A stretch of 64,000 nucleotides of DNA from Methylobacterium sp. C25 (GTDB taxonomy: Bacteria; Pseudomonadota; Alphaproteobacteria; Rhizobiales; Beijerinckiaceae). Shown one piece after another: positions 43,942 through 52,931 of this stretch. The notes below the pieces were generated by a model. That model was not told the origin of the DNA. It worked only from the letters and a program-made list of their open reading frames with translations, and did not search any database. The stretch covers positions 186,001 to 250,000 of the forward strand of contig NZ_JAAUVI010000004.1 of assembly GCF_021352225.1 (NCBI RefSeq). Reading direction: 5' to 3'. Each line of letters starts with the position of its first letter. Positions within the stretch are counted from its first letter, which is position 1. Position numbers and translations under genes: made by a program.

Positions 43942-44622
43942 ATGCGGTACGCGGTTTGGGACGGCGGGTCTGCGGTCTTCCGCGTCTCGGCGCACCGCCA
44001 TCTGCGCCAAATCGCCCATCTCTCGATCGTCGGCGCGATGCTGCTGCTCGGCGGCGCGGCCACGCAAGCCCGACCCTCGATCCGCCTTCCCGAGATCGGT
44101 ACACCTATCGAAGACGGCCAGCCGGCTCGGCCGGTCGCCGCCTGGAACGATTTCTGCGCCCGCATGCCGAGCGAGTGCACCGTCGACCTGTCGGAGCCAA
44201 CGCAGATCGCCCTGACGCCCTCTGTCTGGCGCCTGCTGTCCAGCATCAACCGGCGCGTCAACCAGCGTATCAAGCCGGTGACCGACATGGCGCATTGGGG
44301 CGTCGTCGACCGCTGGGATTATCCCGATGACGGCTTCGGCGATTGTGAGGACATACAACTGCTCAAGCGCCGCATGCTGGTGCAGCGTCACCTGCCCCGC
44401 CGCGCCCTGCGCATGACGGTGGTGATCGACGAGATCGGCGAAGGACACGCGGTGTTGATGGTGCGCACCGATCGCGGCGATCTGATCCTCGACAACAAGA
44501 CCAACGCCGTGCTGCCCTGGCAGCGCACCGGCTACAGCTTCGTGAAGCGCGAGGGCCAGGATGGACTGGCCTGGGTGTCACTCACCAACGGCACGTCACC
44601 GGCCACGACGGCGAACCGCTGA
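43942..44622 (+). CDS. BTLCP (LapG-family) transglutaminase-like cysteine protease, copy 2
   Basis: A 226-aa tandem paralogue of the preceding protein. Its catalytic block is nearly the same (GDCEDIQLLKRR, RMTVVIDE, GEGHAVL, LDNKT), with Cys135, His169 and Asp184. The signal region (LSIVGAMLLLGGAATQA) differs more than the core, as expected for paralogues with different processing. ATG 43942 has AAGG just upstream. No LapD or LapA-like gene is in the window. Confidence 0.87.
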   Translation: MRYAVWDGGSAVFRVSAHRHLRQIAHLSIVGAMLLLGGAATQARPSIRLPEIGTPIEDGQPARPVAAWNDFCARMPSECTVDLSEPTQIALTPSVWRLLSSINRRVNQRIKPVTDMAHWGVVDRWDYPDDGFGDCEDIQLLKRRMLVQRHLPRRALRMTVVIDEIGEGHAVLMVRTDRGDLILDNKTNAVLPWQRTGYSFVKREGQDGLAWVSLTNGTSPATTANR

Positions 44623-44629
44623 ATCCGCC

Positions 44630-44959
44630 TCAGCCGCCGACCATGAGGGTGGCGAGATCGACCGCGACGCGGCCCGACATCAGGCTCCAGCCGCAGGCGA
44701 CCATGGTCGCGATCATCACGAAGGGGATCGGCCTGTGCTCCAGGCGGCGCCCGCGCAGGGTGTTGCGCAGGATGATGAAGGGCGCCGTGAAGGCCAGCAT
44801 CGGCACCGCCGCCAGGGCCGAGACGCCACCGGCCTCCAACAGCCGGAAGCTGGCCTTGCGATCGGTGAACAGCTCGAAGGCGCTTGCAAGCAGGCCTGCC
44901 AGCGCGAGCCCGACGAGAAGCGTCTGCAAGGATTCCGTGGCGGCGGGGCTGACGGTCAT
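44630..44959 (-). CDS. Small membrane protein (DUF6949-like)
   Basis: A 109-aa inner-membrane protein with three hydrophobic segments (about 11-28, 45-65 and 80-105). It has the polar loop LRNTLRGRRLEHRPIPF. Convergent with the second BTLCP gene, 7 bp apart. The family assignment is tentative, and no function is known. Confidence 0.65.
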   Translation of the reverse strand: MTVSPAATESLQTLLVGLALAGLLASAFELFTDRKASFRLLEAGGVSALAAVPMLAFTAPFIILRNTLRGRRLEHRPIPFVMIATMVACGWSLMSGRVAVDLATLMVGG

Positions 44960-45078
44960 GACGCACCATCTCCATCACAAAGAGACAGGCACTCTGACCA
45001 AAGATTTACGATCTGTTAAGCATTACCCTCCCGGACGGTAAACGCCGGCCGGAAGGGCTGTGGACGAAGGCTGCCCGG

Positions 45079-45294
45079 TCAGGCGTCTTCTTCGAGGTCG
45101 ATGTCGAGTATCGCCATCCGGAAGGTGTAGGAATCGTCGCCGTCCTCCTTGTCGTCGGCGATCACGCCGATCGACTCTTCGCCGATGAAGACCTCGGCGG
45201 TATCGCCCGTCTTCATGGCGACGACCTTGATGCTCGCGTTGGCGAACTTGCGGCGCAGGTAGCCCTGGAGCGTGGCGGCTTCGGTCTTGTTCAA
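45079..45294 (-). CDS. DUF3126 family protein
   Basis: A 71-aa alphaproteobacterial protein of unknown function. Typical features are LNKTEAATLQGYLRRKFAN at the start and an acidic end (AILDIDLEEDA). The TTG at 45294 is chosen because AAAGG lies eight bases upstream and the size then equals the family's usual 70 residues; longer in-frame extensions are low-complexity. It lies 146 bp downstream of cysE on the same strand. Confidence 0.8.
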   Translation of the reverse strand: MNKTEAATLQGYLRRKFANASIKVVAMKTGDTAEVFIGEESIGVIADDKEDGDDSYTFRMAILDIDLEEDA

Positions 45295-45440
45295 GGAGCT
45301 GGCCTTTCGGGTTGAGATGCGCCTCGCCTTCGCACGGACTGCCCGTCGCGGCCGCCGAAAGGCGGGCGGGACCGGCCCGATGGCGAGGGCGGGATTGGGC
45401 GCAGAGCTAGAGGCCCCTGCGCCGGATCGCAAGGCCGGCG

Positions 45441-46301
45441 TCAGATGCCGCCGGCGATGTCGATGTAGTCCGTCATCGCCAGGAGCTGGTCCATGGAGCG
45501 CGCCGGCTCGGCACAGCCGGCCGTGCCGACCACGCGGGCGGGCACGCCGACGACGGTGGTGTGAGGCGGGACCGGCCGTAGCACCACGGAGCCGGCCGCG
45601 ACGCGGGCGCAGGCCCCGACTTCGATATTGCCCAAGATCTTGGCGCCGGCGCCGATCATCACGCCGCGACGGATCTTGGGATGTCGATCACCGCCCTGCT
45701 TGCCAGTGCCGCCGAGCGTCACCGCGTGCAGGATCGAGACGTCGTCCTCGACCACTGCCGTGGAGCCGATGACGATGCCCGTAGCATGGTCGAAGAACAC
45801 GCCGCGTCCGATCCGGGCCGCCGGATGGATGTCGGTCTGAAAGACTTCGGACGACCGGCTCTGCAGGTAGAGCGCGAGGTCACGCCGGCCCTGGTTCCAG
45901 TACCAATGCGCAAGGCGATGAGCCTGAATGGCGTGGAAGCCCTTGAAGTAGAGCACCGGCTCCAGCGCCCGCGTGGTCGCCGGATCGCGGTCCATCACCG
46001 CGGCGATGTCGGCGCGGATGCTGCGCCCCAGCTCGGCATCGGCCTCGAGACCCTCGCGGAAGCCGTGCGCGACGAGTTCGGCCGGCAGAGAGGCATGGCC
46101 GAGACGCGCTGCCACCCGATGGGCGACGGCTGCGTCGAGGGTCGGATGGTTGAGGATCGTCGCCACGAAGAAAGAGGCGAGCTGCGGCTCGTCGCGCACG
46201 ACCGCCTCCGCCTCGTCCCTCACGCGCGTCCACCACGGATCGACGACGCCCGCGACGGCATTCGATCCCCGGTTGAGGTTCGGCGCAGGGCTGGCTGACA
46301 T
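45441..46301 (-). CDS. cysE: Serine O-acetyltransferase
   Basis: It acetylates L-serine with acetyl-CoA, opening cysteine synthesis. The 286-aa protein has the N-terminal helical domain (DPWWTRVRDEAEAVVRDEPQ) and the left-handed beta-helix (IHPAARIGRGVFFDHATGIV, HAVTLGGTGKQGGDRHPKI). Catalytic Asp/His lie in the DHATG segment, and the C-terminal tail ends DYIDIAGGI, matching the usual cysteine-synthase-binding Ile end. RBS AGGAGGAAG precedes the ATG. Confidence 0.96.
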   Translation of the reverse strand: MSASPAPNLNRGSNAVAGVVDPWWTRVRDEAEAVVRDEPQLASFFVATILNHPTLDAAVAHRVAARLGHASLPAELVAHGFREGLEADAELGRSIRADIAAVMDRDPATTRALEPVLYFKGFHAIQAHRLAHWYWNQGRRDLALYLQSRSSEVFQTDIHPAARIGRGVFFDHATGIVIGSTAVVEDDVSILHAVTLGGTGKQGGDRHPKIRRGVMIGAGAKILGNIEVGACARVAAGSVVLRPVPPHTTVVGVPARVVGTAGCAEPARSMDQLLAMTDYIDIAGGI

Positions 46302-46534
46302 GCCTTCCTCCTAGGCGCAGATGGGACGGATCGCAGCTGGCTTCGAGCCTAGCCTCGCTCCGGATAACGATCTGCCAATGCGCAGGCCGATCCCAGCAAG
46401 AAACCGTGGCTCGGTCGGGCATCCGGAGAACCGGATGTCTTTCGGGCCTTGGGATCGGAAGTGAGCACCGGTGTGCGCTGCGTCAAGGCCCGGCTCAGCA
46501 CAAGGCTAAAGCGGCACCGGACCCGAAGCGTGAT

Positions 46535-47440
46535 TCAGGCGCGGCGCCTGTCCTTCGCGGTTACCTCGGTCGCGGCCGGGATTCGCGCCTCGATCTCGCT
46601 CGTAAGCCTGTCGAGCATCGTGGCGACGGGCACGTCGGAGGTGTCGACCGTCGCGGCGGCGCGGGCGTAATGCGGCTCGCGGCTGATCAGCACGGCCCGC
46701 AATTCGTCGAGGGCCGCCGGATGATCGCCCTTGGTCTCGAGTTGGCCCTGATCGCGCACGCGCTGCATATGCTCCTCGGGCCGGGCCTGCAGCCAGATCG
46801 TCAGGAAGGACTGGAGCAGGAGGTCGTAGGTCAGCGGCTCGGCGACGATGCTGCCACTGGTGGCCAGGATCAGCGGGCCAGGATGCGCCGTCAGTCGCCG
46901 CAGCGCCCGCTGCTCCAGCCGGCGATAGCCCTCCTGGCCGTAGATCGCATAGATCTCGCGCACGGAGAGCGCGTTCTCGCGCTCGATCTCGGCATTCAGC
47001 TCGATGAAGGTCCAGCCCAGACGCTCGGCGACGAGCCGCCCCAGGGTCGACTTGCCGGCACCGCGAAGACCGATCAGCGCGACACGGATGCCACCACCTT
47101 GACCGGATTGCTGCGGCGAGGTTCCGGACAGCACGGACTTGGCGAGCGCGACTTGTTCGGGCGACGCGTCGCGCAGGAGATCGCGGATCAGCCGCCACTC
47201 GGACGAGGAATCCTCGCCTGCGATCATGTCGTCGAGGCGAACGCCCATGGCATTCGCGACCCGTCGCAGCAGGATGATCGAGACGTTGCCTTGCCCGCTC
47301 TCGAGCTGGGCAATGTAGCGCTCCGAGAGCCCGGAAGTCTGCGACAGCAGCTTGCGCGACAGGCCGCGCATGGTGCGCGCCTCGCGCACGCGCCGACCCA
47401 ACTCGCTCAGAAAAGCGGTTTCGAGTTCCACGCCGCTCAT
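46535..47440 (-). CDS. BzdR/BoxR-like regulator: XRE HTH fused to shikimate-kinase-like domain
   Basis: A 301-aa fusion. Residues 10-75 are an XRE-type HTH (MRGLSRKLLSQTSGLSERYI, AQLESGQGNVS). Residues 118-290 are shikimate-kinase-like with the P-loop GLRGAGKST. BzdR of Azoarcus has this architecture and uses the kinase-like domain to bind benzoyl-CoA. The ATG at 47440 has GGGGAGG 11 bases before it. No benzoate pathway genes are nearby, so the ligand and regulon are unknown. Confidence 0.87.
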   Translation of the reverse strand: MSGVELETAFLSELGRRVREARTMRGLSRKLLSQTSGLSERYIAQLESGQGNVSIILLRRVANAMGVRLDDMIAGEDSSSEWRLIRDLLRDASPEQVALAKSVLSGTSPQQSGQGGGIRVALIGLRGAGKSTLGRLVAERLGWTFIELNAEIERENALSVREIYAIYGQEGYRRLEQRALRRLTAHPGPLILATSGSIVAEPLTYDLLLQSFLTIWLQARPEEHMQRVRDQGQLETKGDHPAALDELRAVLISREPHYARAAATVDTSDVPVATMLDRLTSEIEARIPAATEVTAKDRRRA

Positions 47441-47694
47441 GGCGTCATCAGCCTCCCCATGCGCCAAGATACAGGCGCGACTTCCGCTTCACGCGAGGCA
47501 CGCAGCAAATCGCAGACCACGTCCTCGACATGATCACGCCTATGCTGCGTTGCAATAGCAGATCAGTAGATGTGCCGCTTCGAGGGCATGAACGCAATCG
47601 TTCCGCAAGCGGCGGTCCCATGCATTTCGCAACGGGGGTATCCTCGATGCGACTGGCCACAGAACCTCGACGCGCGGCTGATGGCGTCGCGCGC

Positions 47695-48585
47695 TTACTC
47701 GGTAGCGGGCAGCGCCGTTGCCTCCAGAACCTCTGCGGGCGGATTGGCCTTGCGGGCAGCCATAGCTGGCCGTGCGACGGCGGCGAGCATGACGGCAGTC
47801 GGCCGGCGCGGTGGCAGAGGCACCTCGACGAGATCGGCGGAGGCCACCTGCTGTGGCGCAGCCGACTGGGACGGGCTCGGGGCAGGAGAGCTTGGAACGA
47901 CCGCGACCTGTGCAAGGGCCTCGACAGGAGCCTGAACGTCGCCGCCGAGTGCTGCCGGCCGGCGCGGAGGCAGCGGTACTTCAACGGAACCTGCCGGCCC
48001 GGATGGGGCAGCGTAGGCAAGCGCGGTCGTCCCGGCGATGCCGGCCTGCGGATCGGCGGAAGCGATCCGCGTCGGCGCTGCATTCTGTCCGGAGGACAAG
48101 CCGAACAGCTTCGAGAAATCGTTCGAGGAGCTGGCGGTCTGCACCGGAGCCGCAGTCGGCGTGTCATCCGGTACGGTGACCGTGGTCTCGATGCCGAGCC
48201 GTTTGGCGGCGTAGTAAAAGCCCTTGTTGTAGTAGCGGTAGGCTTGGTCGAGATCACCCTTGGCGAGGCGGTAGGCGCTGGCGAGATAGGCGATGCCGTA
48301 TTTCAGGTTGGTCTCGGGGTCGTAGAGACCGGCCGCGTCGCCCTTGTAACCCATGCCACGCGCCGTCGCGTGCTTGATCTGCATCAGGCCGAGCGCCGAG
48401 CCGCCCTTGGCGCGGGGATTGTAATTGCTCTCGCGCTTGACCACCCGGTGGACGAAGGCGGCAGGCACCTTGTTGACCTTGGCCTGCTGCTCGATCAGCG
48501 CATCGATGTTGTCATGCGCTCCTTGCGCGAGCACGGAAACCGGAACGGCAGCGATCAGAGCGGCGAGCGTGAGGCGCGTGTGCAT
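47695..48585 (-). CDS. Lytic murein transglycosylase (SLT family)
   Basis: A 296-aa exported enzyme. The signal peptide (MHTRLTLAALIAAVPVSVLA) is followed by the SLT domain with the catalytic Glu52 in VVKRESNYNPRAKGGSALGL, the motif II-III segment MQIKHATARGMGYKG and AYRYYNKGFYYA. The C-terminal half is disordered and contains two VEVPLPPRRP repeats. Activity would be cleavage of peptidoglycan with anhydro product. The neighbourhood gives no clear partner. Confidence 0.87.
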   Translation of the reverse strand: MHTRLTLAALIAAVPVSVLAQGAHDNIDALIEQQAKVNKVPAAFVHRVVKRESNYNPRAKGGSALGLMQIKHATARGMGYKGDAAGLYDPETNLKYGIAYLASAYRLAKGDLDQAYRYYNKGFYYAAKRLGIETTVTVPDDTPTAAPVQTASSSNDFSKLFGLSSGQNAAPTRIASADPQAGIAGTTALAYAAPSGPAGSVEVPLPPRRPAALGGDVQAPVEALAQVAVVPSSPAPSPSQSAAPQQVASADLVEVPLPPRRPTAVMLAAVARPAMAARKANPPAEVLEATALPATE

Positions 48586-48761
48586 TCCGGCATGACCCAA
48601 GTTCGGCGCGTTGGCCTCTCTCCTCGCGGAGACAGCCACGGTTTCGGAAGCTTGGTCGTAGCGAAATGAGGCCGGAAAGCGGCCTCGGTCTGGCGGACTT
48701 GGACAGCGTGGCTGTTCGTCGGCTTTCTGTGTTCACCGGGGCACAGTCCCCGGGGAGTCGC

Positions 48762-49574
48762 TCAACTCGCCGAGGCGCTTGCGAGGACGAAGCGCTCGAT
48801 GGCACGGGCGAAGCCGTCATCGTCGTTGCTCGCGGTCACCGACGTGGCAGCGGCCTTCACGTCCGGCGTCGCATTGCCCATGGCGATGGCCAGCCCGCTC
48901 ACCGCGAACATCGCCTTGTCGTTGGCGGCATCGCCGATGGTCGCGATCCGCTCGGGAGCGATTCCGAGCCGGCGGCCGACGTCCAGAACGAAGCTGCCCT
49001 TGCTCACGCCAGGGGGCGTGATGTCGAGATAGTAGGCCTGCGAGCGCCCGACATTGGCTTCGCCACCCAAGGCCTCAGACAGGCTTGATTCGGCACGAGC
49101 GAGCCCGTCGGCAACCCCGCTCACGCCGACGATCTTCTGAGCCGACCGGAGAAGCGTGCCGAGGTCGCCGACGACCCTCGGCTCGATGCCGAGCGTCCGG
49201 CGCTCGAGGTCGGTGTAGGGCGCGCCCGGATCACGCAGGTTCCAGAAGCCATCGGCGAAGACCCAGACGTCGATTCCCGCCCGAAGCAGGCTCTCGACCG
49301 CCTGCCGCGCGGCGTGCTCCGGAATCGACGCCTGAGAGAGCGGCACCAAGTCTGGACTGACAATGCTACCGCCGTTGAAAGCGCCGATCGGCAGCCGCAG
49401 GTTCAGTGGCTCGACAAGGGGCCTGAAACCAGCCGGGGGCCGGGACGATGCAATGGTAAAGCGGATGCCGACAGCCGAAAGGCGCCGCACCGCGTCGATG
49501 CTCGCCGGCGTCAAACGCTTTTCCGTCGTGACGAGCGTGCCGTCGACGTCCGAGACCACGAGGGCGATATCCAT
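48762..49574 (-). CDS. HAD superfamily (Cof-type) hydrolase
   Basis: A 270-aa IIB (Cof-type) HAD phosphatase. The nucleophile motif is VVSDVDGTL; motif II ASSRPPAGF; motif III includes SKGSFV; motif IV is GDAANDKAMF. The cap domain fills residues 90-190. Start ATG 49574 has GGAG six bases upstream. It follows gluconokinase by 16 bp, so the pair may act on sugar phosphates. Confidence 0.9.
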   Translation of the reverse strand: MDIALVVSDVDGTLVTTEKRLTPASIDAVRRLSAVGIRFTIASSRPPAGFRPLVEPLNLRLPIGAFNGGSIVSPDLVPLSQASIPEHAARQAVESLLRAGIDVWVFADGFWNLRDPGAPYTDLERRTLGIEPRVVGDLGTLLRSAQKIVGVSGVADGLARAESSLSEALGGEANVGRSQAYYLDITPPGVSKGSFVLDVGRRLGIAPERIATIGDAANDKAMFAVSGLAIAMGNATPDVKAAATSVTASNDDDGFARAIERFVLASASAS

Positions 49575-49590
49575 GCCGGCTCCGCTCGCT

Positions 49591-50118
49591 TCAGGGTTCC
49601 TTTGCGAGAGCGAGGCGCGCGAGGATCGTGGCCGCGATCCCGTCTGACTCGTCCTCGATCCCCACCGTGACCGGACGCTCGTCGGGGCCCGGAGGTTCCA
49701 GATCGGCGAACTGGCTGTCGAGCAGAGCGGCCGGCATGAAATGGCCGTGCCGCCGCGCCAGGCGAGCGGCGATGACGGCGCGACTCCCCTCCAGATACAC
49801 GATGCGAACGCACGGGCGACCGCGAACCAGGGCGTCGCGATAGACGCGGCGCAGGGCCGAGCAGGCGACGACGCCTCCCTGCCCGTCCGCCAGCCGCGCG
49901 TCGATCCACGCAGCGATCCGGGCAAGCCAGGGCCTGCGGCTGGCATCGTCGAGAGGGTGACCGGCCCGCATCCGGTCGATGTTCTCGAGGGTGTGAAAAT
50001 CGTCGCCGTCGGCGAAGGGCAGGCCGAGCCGTTCGGCCAGCAGTTCGGCCATCGTGCTCTTGCCGGAACCCGACACGCCCATCACCACGAGCACCATCGG
50101 AGCCGTCATTTCGTGCAT
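49591..50118 (-). CDS. gntK: Gluconokinase
   Basis: It phosphorylates gluconate to 6-phosphogluconate. The 175-aa protein has the P-loop VMGVSGSGKST, FADGDDFHTLENIDRM, then WLARIAAWIDARLADGQGGV and VACSALRRVYRD, all family hallmarks. It is directly followed by the HAD hydrolase gene. An ATG three codons inside (50109) is an alternative start. Confidence 0.93.
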   Translation of the reverse strand: MHEMTAPMVLVVMGVSGSGKSTMAELLAERLGLPFADGDDFHTLENIDRMRAGHPLDDASRRPWLARIAAWIDARLADGQGGVVACSALRRVYRDALVRGRPCVRIVYLEGSRAVIAARLARRHGHFMPAALLDSQFADLEPPGPDERPVTVGIEDESDGIAATILARLALAKEP

Positions 50119-50139
50119 CCGTGCTTTCGGGAGTGCCCC

Positions 50140-51492
50140 TCAGGCAGCCATCGTCTCACATGAGGGACCGTGCGCGGTCGAGAGGCTGGCCCAGTCGGCC
50201 AGCCCGCGCTGATGCAGGGTCTCGGATCCGAGCGTCATCGCGAAGAAATCGTAGGCGCCGGGACGGTCGTTCGACATCAGGAACTGGAAGTGCATTCGGA
50301 ACGGCCGCAGCCGGACCTTGCGGTAGGTCTCATCGCTGAGGATTTCGCGAAACCGCGCCGAGCGAATCGTCGGGTTGACGATCGCGGACCCGGCTTCGAT
50401 CGGAAGATCGAGATCGTTCAGCGGATTGAAACGCGGGAAATTCATCCAGTCCTGCGGCGCCACGTAGTCGATCCAGGCGACCCGCCGGCTCGTCACGAGG
50501 CTCGCGATATCGGCCCGGACACGGGCCGCCTGCGGCTGGATCGCAACCAGCGGCAGCCCCGAACCGAGCGTCGCAACCGACAGGACCGACCCTTGCGTGC
50601 CGACGTCGAGATCACGGGCAAGCAGCCGCGCTGTCACCTCCACCGCCGTCAGGCCGCCGGTGGAATGGCCGACGATCAGGATCTCGTCCAGCGTCTCGCC
50701 TGCCTCCGCAAAAGCGGAAAGGCGTGCGACGAGGTGGTCGGCGAAGACGTTGAGCCGCGTCTCGTAATCCGGCCGCCGCCCCTGGCCGTGCTGCCAGTTG
50801 AACACCCAATCGTTCAGGAGCTGCCAGAAGAAGGCGCGATAGAGGAGCACCTCCATCGTCCTGATCCAGCCGAGGCCGACGAGGATACCGAGGGGAATCG
50901 TCGCCCAGGGCGGTAATCCCAGGCTGTGCGCGTACCAGTCGCCGAGATGGGCATGGACCACGAGGGCGACGAGTGCGCTGACCGCCCCGAGCAGCAGAAG
51001 CAGGACAAAGGGATAGAGAATGACGTTTCCGTACTTCCAGTTGAGCCGGTAGAACGTGAACAGCTTGCCTCGGATCAACGCGTGCAGTGTGCCGACGACG
51101 AGGAGGGCCACGCTGACGAAGCGCAACCGCTCCGAGTCCCGCGCGACGACGTCGTCCCACAGCAGCACGTCGTAGCTTGTCTCGACGCCTTCCGGAGCAG
51201 TGACGGTCCAGTGCTGCACGAGCCCGTCCGCCGAGAGGCTCGCGCGGCTGATCTGAGGTTTGGCTTCGCCGAAACATTTGGCGTGCCGCAGCAGCTCACG
51301 CACGAAGAGCAGCCGGTAGCGGGTGCGCGATTCCGGGTCGTAGCCAGGACAATAGAAGACGTGGCGTCGCCGGACCGATATCGATTGCTTCGGCGAGCCG
51401 GAGCACAGCAGATCGGGCGGCGTATATCCTAGACAAGTTCTTGTCGCGACCGCTCCGCGAGATGGATATCTATCATCAAGATCAGACTGCAC
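50140..51492 (-). CDS. Membrane-embedded alpha/beta-hydrolase
   Basis: A 450-aa protein with an unusual layout. After an N-terminal soluble part, three hydrophobic segments (about 124-142, 157-180, 197-212) precede a lipase-like GHSTGG elbow with Ser277 and a conserved DLVTSRRVAWIDY-like region. A second soluble half ends with SCETMAA. Similar proteins are annotated as hypothetical or lipase-like. The start GTG 51492 is uncertain. It is divergent from the polysaccharide-export lipoprotein. Confidence 0.65.
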   Translation of the reverse strand: MQSDLDDRYPSRGAVATRTCLGYTPPDLLCSGSPKQSISVRRRHVFYCPGYDPESRTRYRLLFVRELLRHAKCFGEAKPQISRASLSADGLVQHWTVTAPEGVETSYDVLLWDDVVARDSERLRFVSVALLVVGTLHALIRGKLFTFYRLNWKYGNVILYPFVLLLLLGAVSALVALVVHAHLGDWYAHSLGLPPWATIPLGILVGLGWIRTMEVLLYRAFFWQLLNDWVFNWQHGQGRRPDYETRLNVFADHLVARLSAFAEAGETLDEILIVGHSTGGLTAVEVTARLLARDLDVGTQGSVLSVATLGSGLPLVAIQPQAARVRADIASLVTSRRVAWIDYVAPQDWMNFPRFNPLNDLDLPIEAGSAIVNPTIRSARFREILSDETYRKVRLRPFRMHFQFLMSNDRPGAYDFFAMTLGSETLHQRGLADWASLSTAHGPSCETMAA

Positions 51493-51764
51493 ACAGCGCC
51501 CCCACCACGGCAGTATAGTAAATACTACATGTCATTCCGCATGCATTTTGTCAAAAGATAGCCCTCAAATCTTCTTCGGCAAAAAATCAGGCCGTTTCGA
51601 AAAATCAGATGCCGACAGGACTGCCCCCTGCCAACTGGCTTGTGCGAATCGGGGACGACAGGACGACCTGGGCCGTCGAGAGAACACTGTGACTGCCTCG
51701 CCACGGACAGGCTCGGTGGTTTGAGCTAGGCAGCAGGCTCAAGGAAACCGACAGGCCCTCCTGT

Positions 51765-52931
51765 ATGCGCTCCATTCCTCTTGCCCTCAGCGTCGCTCTC
51801 GCGACCTCGGGCTGTTCGTACCTGCCTGCGGCAGGGCCGACGTCGAGCGCGATCGTGAACGGGGCGGACGTCGCGACGCCTGGTGGGGTGTATGCGCGCT
51901 ACGAGCTGGTGGACGTCTCGCCGGCGGTGATCGAATCGCTGCGCTCGCGCCCGCTCGACAGCCTGCTCGCCACCTTCGGAGACCGCAGTCCCTCGTCTGA
52001 GCCGGTGATCGGCATCGGCGACTCGGTGTCGGTCCAGGTTTGGGAGGCGGGCTCGGGTGGCCTGTTCTCGGGGCCGCTCGTGGCCGACCGTTTCTCGGCC
52101 GGCTCGAAATCCGCGCTGATCCCCGAGCAGGTGGTGAGCCGCGACGGGGCAATCTCGGTGCCCTATGCCGGCCGTATCCAGGTGGCGGGCCGCCGTCCCC
52201 AGGACGTGCAGGTGCTCATCGAGAACGAGCTCGCGGGAAAGGCGATCCAGCCCCAGGTGCTGGTGACGGTCTCGAAGCCCATCTCGCAATCGGTGACGGT
52301 GACCGGCGAGGTCACCTCGGGCGCGCGTATCCCGCTCTCGGGCAAGGGCGACCGGCTGCTCGACGTGGTGGCCTCGGCCGGCGGTGTCAGGGGGCAGGTC
52401 AGCGAGACCTATGTGCGGCTCTCGCGCGGACCGACCACCGTGACGGTGCCGCTCACCGCCGTGGTCTCGAACCCGCGCGAAAACATCTTCATGCGCCCGA
52501 GCGACGTGCTCACCCTGGTGCGCGATCCGCAGACCTTCATGGCGCTGGGCGCGCTCGGCAACGCCACCGAGATCCCGTTCTCGGCCGAGGGCATCACCCT
52601 GGCTCAGGGCCTCGCGCGAGCCCGCGGCCTGTCGGACGTCCAGGCCGATGCGGAGGGCGTGTTCCTGTTCCGCTTCGAGCCCAATACCCTGGTGCGGCGC
52701 CTCAAGCCCGGCTCGCCGCTTCTGACCACCAAGCTCGTGCCGGTGGTCTATCGCTTCAACATGCGCGATCCGCAGAGCCTGTTCATGAGCCAGGCCTTCC
52801 GGATGCGCAGCCGCGACGTGCTCTACGTCTCCAACGCCCCCTTCACCGAAGTCCAGAAGGTGCTCAGCGTCTTCTCGACCGTCGCATCGCCGATTTCCGC
52901 TGCGGCATCGACCTACGCCTACACTCGATGA
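51765..52931 (+). CDS. Polysaccharide export outer-membrane lipoprotein (Wza/OPX-like)
   Basis: A 388-aa protein with a lipobox (ATSGC, Cys17). It has the PES domain (about 80-165: VSRDGAISVPYAGRIQVAGR), SLBB-type segments (VTVTGEVTSGARIPLSGKGD and a second near ALGALGNATEIPFS) and a C-terminal amphipathic helix (SVFSTVASPISAAASTYAY). It would form an octameric export channel for capsule or EPS. No Wzc-like kinase or glycosyltransferase lies nearby, so it is an orphan. Confidence 0.87.
   Translation: MRSIPLALSVALATSGCSYLPAAGPTSSAIVNGADVATPGGVYARYELVDVSPAVIESLRSRPLDSLLATFGDRSPSSEPVIGIGDSVSVQVWEAGSGGLFSGPLVADRFSAGSKSALIPEQVVSRDGAISVPYAGRIQVAGRRPQDVQVLIENELAGKAIQPQVLVTVSKPISQSVTVTGEVTSGARIPLSGKGDRLLDVVASAGGVRGQVSETYVRLSRGPTTVTVPLTAVVSNPRENIFMRPSDVLTLVRDPQTFMALGALGNATEIPFSAEGITLAQGLARARGLSDVQADAEGVFLFRFEPNTLVRRLKPGSPLLTTKLVPVVYRFNMRDPQSLFMSQAFRMRSRDVLYVSNAPFTEVQKVLSVFSTVASPISAAASTYAYTR

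Noticed and set aside
44985..45030. Near-CtrA site on the minus strand before the DUF6949-like gene
   Set aside because: It reads TTAA-N7-TAAA, one base short of consensus. One mismatch in a half-site is expected by chance at this AT content.
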